Below are positions 46,101 through 56,800 of a stretch of DNA of 57,913 nucleotides, in pieces (the first letter of the stretch is position 1; each line of letters opens with the position of its first letter). Origin of the DNA: Symbiodinium natans (taxonomy: Eukaryota > Sar > Dinophyceae > Suessiales > Symbiodiniaceae). The DNA lies in contig CAJNDS010002583.1 in the NCBI GenBank assembly GCA_905221605.1, forward strand, positions 295,001 through 352,913. Direction: 5' to 3'. Position numbers and translations under genes: made by a program. Below the pieces are notes generated by a model. It had not been told where the DNA came from. It saw only the letters and a list, made by a program, of their open reading frames with translations, and ran no database searches.

Positions 46101-49100
46101 GCACATCCTTACTGAGCAGGGTTTAGGGGCACAAGGTTTGGGGCTTAGGGCTTAGGATGAAGGGTTTAGGATTGAGGGTGTGGGGTTTATAGGCTCTAGG
46201 GTTTGGGGGTAGTTTAGGGTTCAGGTGAACCCTAAACCCCCAAACCCAAACCCCAAACCCTAAACCCTCAGGGAGGGGGGAGGGGTTCGGCGGACGGCTG
46301 TAGGGGCTTGAGGATTGGCGATGAGAAACCCCCGGGCGGAAAAACATGACCACCCAATGTGCTGCGTCACAGAGTCCACCGAAGGTTTAGGCTTTAGGGT
46401 TTAGGGTTTTAGGGTTTAGGGTTTAGGGTTTTAGGGTTTAGGGTTTGGAGTTTAGGGTTTAGCAACCCCTCCTCCGCAAAAAGACACGGTGACTGACCAC
46501 GGCTGACGTCGCTTTTGTGTCCCCTGGAAGCCCATGTGTCTTTCAGCCCTCAAGTACGAATAGCTGCAAATGCCCTTCACGCTACGAATAGCTGCGTGAT
46601 GCTTCGCCAGGAGAACTATATAGTCTAGACCTTCACGTTCGAGTCTTTCATGTTCTCGTTTGCAGCACTCTTTTGAGGGTCTTGTCAGAAATTTCTGGTT
46701 GCTGACCCCGCTTTAAGTGACCTTGCGGTCAGCCTACCTCACAGGCGATAGGTGAACCATCACGGCACCCACCTTCCCACATCTCGGGCAAGCCCAGAAA
46801 CCCTTGTCCGCAAGCTAAAGTTAGAACATGAAAGCCACATCTTGACTGCATCCCAGTCACATAGATGTCGCTGTTGGGAATCGGTTCCACCGGCCTGGGT
46901 GGCTCTGCTCCGTTTGCAGGCTCGAACGCGCTGAGTTGTTGTGCATTGACGAACAGGTTCTCTTGTACCAAACAATCCGGTCACCATCCCGAAGCACAGC
47001 CCAAATCAGAAACTCACCCTGCCTTTAAGAACTCGTTTGGGGCTCAGAACTCGGCTTCAAGACTCGAAAAACCTTGCCTTCAACTTGAGGTACCGTGGAC
47101 CCTCCACTTCCCACTAGGGTGCGGGGTTGAGGGAAGGTTTAGGTGCTCTGGGAATCCTTCGCCCACTCCAAAAGCCCGACAACCAAGAAGGGAACGAAAG
47201 AAGGACAAGACCCAAACTCGCAAACCCTCAATCTCAGACCGACCGCACCGGTCAAGTACCCTCAACCTCCCATGCTTTGGTGTTCAGGGCTGGCTTTCTA
47301 ATCCCTAAACCTAATCTTACTTAGCCCCAGATCCACCCTAAACTCCTCCAAACCCTAAATCCCAAACCCTAAAACCCCCACCTCCCCTAGACCCCAAAAC
47401 CCAACCCCAAACCCAAAACCCTCAACCCAACCCTAAACCCTAAACCCCCAAACCATAAACCCTAAACCCCCAAACCCGGAAGCCCCAAGTAAGCCCTGGC
47501 TGCCCGGCCTGGCACCCAGCAGGTTCTCGTTGGGAAAGTGCACGTGGTTGTTCATGCCATAGGTTTCTCGCACCTCCATGGCTTGGGCTTAGGGTTTAGG
47601 GTTTAGGGTTTAGGGTTTAGGGTTTAGGGTTTAGGGTTTAGGGTTTAGGGTTTAGGGTTTAGGGTTTAGGGTTTAGGTTTTTTGGAGGTGGGCTTTGGAG
47701 GGGCGCGGGGGGGTTTGGGTTGAGTTTAGTGTGTAGGGTTTGTGCGTGTTTTGTTTTGGTGTCTGGGGCTCAGGGTGTTTTGGCGGCTTGGGACTTAGGG
47801 TGAAGTGTGAAGGGTGTCTTATGTTTGGGTGTTTGGACGTTTTGGGATATAGGTTCTTGGGTTTAGGGTTTAGGGTTTAAGGTTTAGGGTTTAGGGTTTA
47901 GGGTTTAGGGCACCTCGAGATTACCCTTCCCTGGCTCGCAGCGAAACGGTTGAAGACTTCAGCGCGCTCAGAGCAGGGGCACGGCCTTCTCTCAGAGTAT
48001 GCTAGGTACCCGAACGGACCCTACTCTAGGGGAAACCCTACCCTCCTCCCCACGCCCCCCCCCTGGACCTTTCTCCACAACCTGTCGCACCCTATATGAA
48101 GTAGGGCTCAGATTTCTTGTACCCCCAAATGGACACCCAAGGTATACACTCACCTTATATACACTCACCAAAAACAGTAATGTAAACCTATACCCTAAAC
48201 CCTAAACATTAAACCCTAAACCCTAGACCCTAAACCCTCTGCTTCATATCCCTGAACAACCCGCCCAGGCAGCCCCAGGACGCCATGCCTTCGAGGCCAC
48301 CCAGTCCTTCGTGGCCCACGCCCCATACCTGGCTAGGGAGCTCAAAACCGAGATTCCATTAAAAAAAAGAGGGTATGCAGATATACAAGGGATAAGCCAT
48401 AAGACATGTTTGCTCAGTATAGCCACTTACTTCCTTCAGAGTCAGGCCGAAAGCACCAGGATTTCCGCCCTGGCCCTCGCCGAGAATTTTGGGTTGGGGT
48501 GGTCAAATGGGCCCATACAAGCCTAAGCCTAAACCCTACACCCTAAACCCTAAAACCTTATCTGGACCACCGCACAGTCGCCAAGGCCCTTTTGTTGAAT
48601 GAGATGGGGGGCTTCATGGGTACATATACGTAGGGTTATAAGAAGCTTAATTCAGGTTATGAAGCTACTTACAAGCCTACCTATAACTACCCATGAACCT
48701 TCAAGTACTTGGAGGTTCATGGTACTTCTTCACCAATTCTAACTGTACTTGTAACCCACTTATAAGCCCTGGTATGGCTATAAGTACAGTTAGCAGTACA
48801 GTGGATTTAGGGTTTAGGGTTTAGGGTTTAGGGTTTCGGGTTTAGGAAGTACCATAAACCTCCAAGGAGGAAAATCTCTGTGTCGGAACTTCCCTCTCCG
48901 TGGCCTGGCGGGGTCGGCCTCCTTGAGCTCCTGGGCAGTGGATTTAGGGTTTAGGCTTTAGGGTTTAGGGTTTAGGGCTTCCGCCCCTCAAGACGAAGCA
49001 AGTTGGGGGGGGGAGGGGGGTTTTAGGGTTTTTAGGGTTTTAGGGTTTTAGGGTTTTTAGGGTTTTAGGGTTTTAGGGTTTTAGGGTTTTAGGGTTTTAG

Positions 49101-50861
49101 GGTTTTAGGGTTTTTAGGGTTTTTAGGGTTTTAGGGTTTTAGGGTTTTAGGGTTTTAGGGTTTTAGGGTTTAGAGGGTTAGGAGAAGGGAGGTTCATGTT
49201 TGGGGGAAGGGATTCAGGAACCTCTCAAAAAAAAAAACTGGGAATGGGGAGGGGGGGGGGGGACTTGCGGTTGGGCTTTTCAGGCACGTTGAGGGTCAAG
49301 GGGGTTCGAGGTTCAGGATGTAGGGGGAGATTGAGTTACTGTGCGCCTTCATGGAGGTGTTAGGCACCTCGGCCGTAGGATTTTGGGCATCTTCCAGGAA
49401 TCCCCAGTAGACAAGTAGACTCAGTCTGAAACCATGGAATGGTGATGTGCGACCTTGCCCAACCCCTCTGAAATCCCAATCCTGGTAATCTCATAAACCG
49501 CGCAACCTGAACCCTACACCCTATAAGCCCTAAACCCTAAACTTGTACAAGGTAGGCGGCATCAAAGCAACCGTATCGCTGCTGGCAAGCCGGGGCTCGT
49601 AGGGCGGCTCCCCGTTGGCAATCCATTCGGAGAGGTAGCGGCTGAGCCCGGCGCTGTGCGCGATGCCGTAGGACCTGAAGGAGAATAATAGTTTTTCGAG
49701 GCCATACCGTGAACGGACTGTACGTCAACTTCAAAAATAATAATAGTAGCAACAATTAAAAATATAGGTTCCCTAGCTTCTAGGACCTGTGGGCACCCAT
49801 CGAGTCCCATGAAGGACACTTACTTGTAGGTCCATGGTTCTAAGCAAGGTAACATCTATTATGTTTATTCTTCTTACTTGTATTATTACTGTTACCATTA
49901 TAATTATTATTACTATTACTATTATTATTATTACTATTATTATTATTGTTTCTATTATTATTAGAATTGTATATTGTATACTTCAGGTAAGGTCTGGGCC
50001 CCAGACTCCGCGCATGCCAGCCAAAAGTTGGGTGCCACGTCCCACTCGGGTGCAGGGCCGACGAGGTGGTTGCCATCCGCGGGCCACATCGTCGGTCCGT
50101 TCAGCACGGTCTTCATGCCTTCCAGGCTCATTTTTGTAGCTCTAAGGTAGGGTCTGAAGTAAGGTATAACGTCTAAAAATGCCCTGAATTAGGGCGCTTT
50201 GTAGCCCTACTTCTAACTACCCAGGAATCTCCAAGTAGTGATGTTACGGCTAGCCGCAGACAGGAAGATGACGGCACGGTGACTGTTTGGGAGGCCGCCT
50301 GGCCTACTTCCCCAAACTGCGGCACGATCTCCATGGCACGCTCCAGGTGAGGCATCAGCCGCTCCACGTCGCCCTCGAAGAGGAAGTTGGCGTACCTGAT
50401 CGCAGCTGCAGCTCCTGATGCTCTTGTCACTACGACTGTGCTGTTTATGTACAGGCCTTTTGTGTGGGAATCTAACTCCCTAACAGCCCAACACCGCAAC
50501 ACCACAACACCACAACATCCCAAACCCTAAACGCCTAAACCCTCTAACCCTAAACCCTAAACCCTAAACCCTAAGCCCTAAACATACCCTAAACCAAAAG
50601 GGTGGCATTCCCAGTCCAAGCCCCTGGCTCATTGGGCATGCCCGTCTCGCGCCACTCCGTGGGAGCCAACTCCATGGCCTCGGAGTACTCGTAGGGGCCG
50701 ATCCTGGGGGGGGAGCGCAACAATCAGATTGCACTGTGTGTATGTACGTAGACATAAACCTAAATGAATAAATGCAAAGAAAAATACATAAAATCTCTAT
50801 ATATATATATATATGTAGATGCATATACATATATGACATACACATATATGCTAGGTACATC

Positions 50862-50898
<37 letters not shown>

Positions 50899-53800
50899 TT
50901 GAATACATATAAAGCTTTTTGTGTTTGTACATCTCTTAAATTCTGTTGCAGCGTACAATGTTCCAGACTCTTGCGGAGGGGTGAGAGGGTCTGAGTTGGG
51001 CCAGCCGAGGGGGTCTTGCGCGAGGGTGTCTTGCACAAACCGCCGTTAATGCACTTGCTGTGGTGGTGTATCTCTTCTTCTTGTTGAGCGTTGCTCTTTT
51101 TGCTTTCCTTATCGTGGGGCGGGGGTGAGGGCTGGAACCGGACTCCCGAAGAAACTGCAACAACCCCCTAAGACCTAAACCGTGTGCCCCACAACCCGGG
51201 CCCCCGAACCCTCAATGACCCTTAAAAAAATGTAAACTCCAGGACACACGAACATTGGCTCTTGCTATGCAATCCGAGGCGCAGAATGCCATCCCGCTCG
51301 TCTCGCAAGTAGAAGGAGCCCTTCAAATCCCGGAGCACAGGTAGCTGGTGACCATGCTTGTCATGATATTCCTGCCAGCGCAGGGCCCAGAACACATCAC
51401 CAGCCCTCTGCCAACAACAAAAAAGCAGCTTTGCCCTGTGCCACTGCACGTACAGACTCCTCAAGGGCAATAGGACACAAGGAGGCCGCCTCAAACCAAG
51501 TCCACAGAACCCTGTAATTCCCACGACTGCGTGGTCCTTCACTTCCGGGATGGCCTCGGTAATGCAGTACCTCAGGTGCCAATCGACCAGAGGTAACCTG
51601 CAGAAAAGAACACTCTGTGCCCACCGCCGGACCCTCACGAACGAGGATCATGAACCTTCATGCTGTCTTGAAAAGCAGTGCAAACTTGCAGGCATGTGCA
51701 AACCAACATGCAAGTATGGACGCAGCATCCTGAGCCCTAACCCCCCCCCTCTCCCCACCCCAGCCTCCCCTCAAGAAAGGAAAGTGTATGAAACCCTAAG
51801 CCCCATACCATACTCTTTTCAGCCCAAATCCGACAATACCCTCAATAAGGGTTTATATATATATATATATACATATAGAATACCCTTCTTCGGGATTCTG
51901 TAGGGTACCCTCAAGGGCCTACTGCGACGAGGCACTGGTGCTGTAGCACGACCGAGGGCACGCGCACACCAGCCATGGCGCCGACTTTGTCACCTCAGCG
52001 GTTTGGGGGTTTTCAGGGTTTTAGGGTTTAGGGTTTTAGGGTTGAGGGTTTAGGGTTGAGGGTTTAGGGTTGAGGGTTTAGGGTTTAGGGTTTAGGGTTT
52101 AGGGTTTAGGGTTTAGGGTTTAGGGTTTAGGGTTTAGGCTGCAGAGTTGAGGGCACAGGAGGTTGCATTGCTGTCCAGAAACAACGGAACCCGATGCGTT
52201 GCTAAACAAGCTACAGACATCGAAAGGGCCCTTTTGAAGGCCTGAGCGAGCACTGCAATTGTGCATATGACAACCGCGAACTTCGCTGTCAACATGCTTT
52301 GGACTGTACAGATATGTCAACAGGGGGTTGCGGCCTTAAGGGGCGGGGCTGCCGAACAATCTTTCTCGGTGCAGGGTCACACCACAGGCCCGCCGCGTTG
52401 ATCACAAAGTCGGCCACTGTGCGCTTCTCCTCACCTGGCACAGGTTTGGGACCATGGGGGGGGAGAGGGGGAGAGGACCAAAACTCGAACTTTTCATAGC
52501 CTCAAACTTGGAACCTGAACCCTAAACCTCCCCAAAAACAAGGTCGATGGGATTCTTCTGACTTTGAACCCTCACTGCAAAAGCCACAAACAAATGCTCG
52601 ACCGGGAGAAAGGAGGCGACAGCTAGAGAAAACGGAATACCTAATTTCCAAACAAAACCAGAGCCCTGTGCACAAAAACCCCCATAGCTTCCCCCTCCCC
52701 TCCTGCAGCCGTGCGGGTGATGACTTCCCACTGCTTGCTAGGGAGCAGGTTCAGCGCCACCACCTTTCTAGGGCTTAGGTTGGGATGTTCCCCCGAAACT
52801 AACAGTCCTTAAGAGGGATTGTCTTGCCCCCTGAAAGAAGGACTGTTAGGGACGATAATCCCTATTAAGGACTGTCAGTACAAGGGGGAACATTCCAAGG
52901 CTTAAGGGCTTCAGGATTCCGGGCTCAGGGCTTCGGGGTTCAGGGCTTGGAAGAAGGTTTTGGAGTGGACATGTTAGTGGCGAAGGGCGTAGCGTCTTGG
53001 GGTTGCAGCCCCCAAAAAGGACAACGCAGAGAGCTGCTCTGAGCCGAAACCCTAGAACAATATAGGCCCGGAGCCCCAAACCCAGGAGGCGGAACCTTAA
53101 ACTCATACCCCCTACACCGTACACAATCCCAAAACCCTAAACCCTGTGCTATACCCTATACCCTTAGCCCTAAACCCCAAACCCTAAACGCCACACAAGG
53201 ATGTCACCTCGGTCTTCTGCTCGATGATGCCACCAAGGCCTCCATGGTGGATCTTCGGGGTTTGCAGGTGATTCAGGGTGCAGGAATCAAGGGCCTACAA
53301 GGTTTAGGGTTTAGGGTTTAGGGTTTAGGGTTTAGGGTTTAGGGTCGAGGAGTCTTCAAGGGACTAAAGGAGGGCCCCTTACAAGGGACCTTAGGGGCTT
53401 CGGTAAAAATGGGGGTTATATAGGGATAAGATTAAGGGTCCCTTCCAGAGGTCCCTCCTTATACCCCTTCAAGTCTAGGCCCCTGCGGGGAGTCTGGATT
53501 CCGGTACCTCCAACAGCTGCGGCAAGCTTGTCCAGTCCTCCTAATTCTCGGTAACCCAGAAGCACAAAGGGAAAGAAAGAAAAACATCCAAGGACACCCA
53601 AAACTCCTGGACCTCGAACCTGGGCAGCAGAAGGGTCCCAAAATCCAAAAAGGAATCCTGTCGCAAGTTTGCCCCCTCTTGCTCAGTATGGTTGTCGATC
53701 CGCTACTTCTGGCCCAAGCTGACCCTCTCACTTTGCACCCTAAGCTGGAACCAAGAGTAGCCTAGGAATGAAAAGGGCGCCCTGTTTGGTTTCATGGGGA

Positions 53801-56800
53801 AAAACAGGGAACCTACACCCTAAAAAGGGAATAATAAAGCCTAGCCAGATATAGGGACCATAAGGGAATAGTACTAGTAATTATTCCGACACCTACAGTA
53901 CCCTTCTACGTTGGCACTAAACCCTAAACCCCAAATCCTAAACCCCGAAGCCTAAACCCTAAACCCTACACCCTCGGGGGCCTTTTGCCCGGTCTGCGAA
54001 GGCGTTCGTCACGCTGCTGGGGTCGATGTGGCCATCCCCCTCGGTGAGGATGCCGGCATAGATCCCAGTGTCGTCGAGGTTCACCAAGGGATGCCTCTCC
54101 TGCAGGGTTTAGGGTTTAGGGTTTAGGGTTTAGGGTTTAGGGTTTAGGGTTTAGGGTTTAGGGTTTAGGGTTTAGGGTTTAGGGTTTAGCACTACCCTCA
54201 AGCCTCCGACGGCACCCCAAGTCCCTAAGCACAAAGTTCCGAAGCCCCAAGCATGCCCAAACCGCAAACCCATATACCCATCCTGAACCCTATAAACCCC
54301 AAACCCGAAACCCTAAATCCTAAACAAGCATCCCTGCGATTGACCCATGCCCAGAATCTACATAATAGGGCTGCGAGGGCGGGGGTAACGCCCTGGGCCC
54401 AGAATACCTGAACAACAACCCAGGAATATCAAAAGGCTTCTCAGATTTTAGGGCTTGGGAGTCAGAACCCTAAACCCTAAACCCCGACATGTAAGCCCTA
54501 AACCCTAAACCCGAAACCCGAAACCCTAAACCCCAAACCCTAAACCCCTGAAAAAGTGGGGGCCTCAGGGCCAACTTTGGGTCCCAGAGCCCTGGGGCCT
54601 TGATCTCGTCGGGCGAGATCATGTGGTGCTCGGCGCATCCGAAGAGTGAGGAGAAGATCTTCGCTTTCCCCACTTGGTATCTGGCCTCTTCCAGGGTTTT
54701 GAAGGGGCAGCTCAAGGGGCTTTTTGGGCCTATACTTGGAGGTTCATGGGCACTTATGAGAAGGGTTAGAAGTATGGGAACTATGGTTAGTACCGTGTTT
54801 TTTGGGGTACTTCTAACCCTACTTGTAAGCGCCCATGAACCTCCAAGTAGGGATCTTCATGTGCCATAGCGTTGAGTTCCCGTTAGGAATGTGACTCGCA
54901 AATGAGCTAAATGCAGCTCAAACTCTAGAGTACAAACTGGTTCGAAGGTAACAAAATGATAAGCACGCCCCATTACAAATCTGAAACCCTAAACCCTAAA
55001 CCCTAAACACTTCAGCCTTCAAGGCTGCAGCCCAAAGCCCTAAAACCTTCAAGAGTTGAAGCCTTCAAGGCTACAGACCCACGATCCTAACCCAAAGCCT
55101 CCAAGCCCTAAAATACCTCCGTAGCGGCTTTACTTCTCAGAACCACACAGCATTCCAGCTGAACCTAAGCTTTCGGTCTTTCGGGACTTTTCGACTTGGC
55201 ATTTGGAGCCTGGGGTTTGGGGCTTGAGCGCGTCCTGCAGCTTGAATTACGTTATTGGAACAAACCCGTACAAGGACTTCTGAGATGCTGAACGATACAA
55301 GAAGCTGGGCCAGTCTGCTCAAACATGCTAACTGAAAAACGCCAAGGACGCAAAACCCTAAACCAGAAAGCGCATCGTCCGCCAGGCCCACATGCCCTGC
55401 CCTCATTTTGCCTCTTCGATGTAAGACTGCCTGAGCTGACTGCATGCCAGACTCCTAGACTATGATGCGTTTTAGGGTTTAGGGTTTAGGGTTTAGGGTT
55501 TAGGGTTTAGGGTTTGCGGTTTGAGGTTTAGGGTTTAGGGCTTAGGGCAGAACGGCCCTCACTCACTCAATCTACTCACGTCACAGAAGCGCTTCTCCAG
55601 CGCTGCGTTCGGCCTCTTCATGCAGTGGCCCTATGTTCATGCACAGCTCCCCCTACTTGGAGGTTCATGCGCACCTATAGGTAGGGTTATAAGTAACCAT
55701 AGCTACCATACTTATCACTAATAACCCTACTTCTAAGTGCCCATATGAACCTCCAAGTACCAGTTGCAAGACGCGCGGCTCATCGGGGATCAGTCGGATC
55801 GAGCCCGGCGTGTGAAAGCTCAGGGGGGTGCCTCCGGGGGCGAAGCATAAACCCTAAACCCCAAAACCCTAAAACCGAAACCCTAAACCCTGACTTTTGT
55901 TCGAAGGCTTGCTTTTTGGGCTCAGGGCGACCACCTCTAGAGGACTTCACAATTGGGGACCGAAGAGTTGCTTCAAAAGACTTCAGGTTTGGGTATATCA
56001 ACATATTTTTTAGAATATATATCTATATATATATATACATACATATATAGAGACAGAGAGAGACGGAAGCTGAGAACAAACCCCCCAAGCCCGTATCTGT
56101 TCAAGCCAAAGATGTCTAGAATAAAAGTGCCCGCCTTCATTCTGCCACTGGGTGAAGAGGTTCACGCCCTCATCATGCCACAGGCGAAAGTTGTTGCCCC
56201 CATGGAAGCGGGTCACCAAACCCGCTGCATGCCACGTGGCTCCACAGGTTAGCTCGCCCTGGCAGGGGAAAAATACCAGGGGCCTCAATAATTAGAAAAA
56301 GGTGTTGGGAGGAATTACAGTATAATTGTAGAGGGACCATGAGGGAATACCCTTCGACCCCTATGTTACCCAGAACCCTGGCTAACAAACAATTTCGCAC
56401 ATGTTCCGCGACAAAACCCACTCATTAGGACGCTCTCCCTTGTTCTAACAGTCCTTAATAGGGATGATAGTGCCCCTATTGCAATCCCGATTAACGACTG
56501 CTAGTATAAGGGGGAACATCCCAACCCATGTAGAATTTCTTTGCAAGAGCCCCCCGCGCCTTTTCAAAAAGGACGCACTTGACGCCCCGCTGTGCAAGGT
56601 TGTAGAGCATGGCACAGCCTGTGACGCCTCCCCCGACAATGACACCTTCACAGCTGTGCAGGGCGGCATCGGTGGTGGGATATCTGTGCTTAGTCCGAAT
56701 CCTTAAACTCACCCAAGCCCTGCATAGACCCCTGGCCCTCATGTAGCCCCATGAAGGCTACCTCTTATACTAGAGCCTCTCTTGGGACACCCTAACTCCC

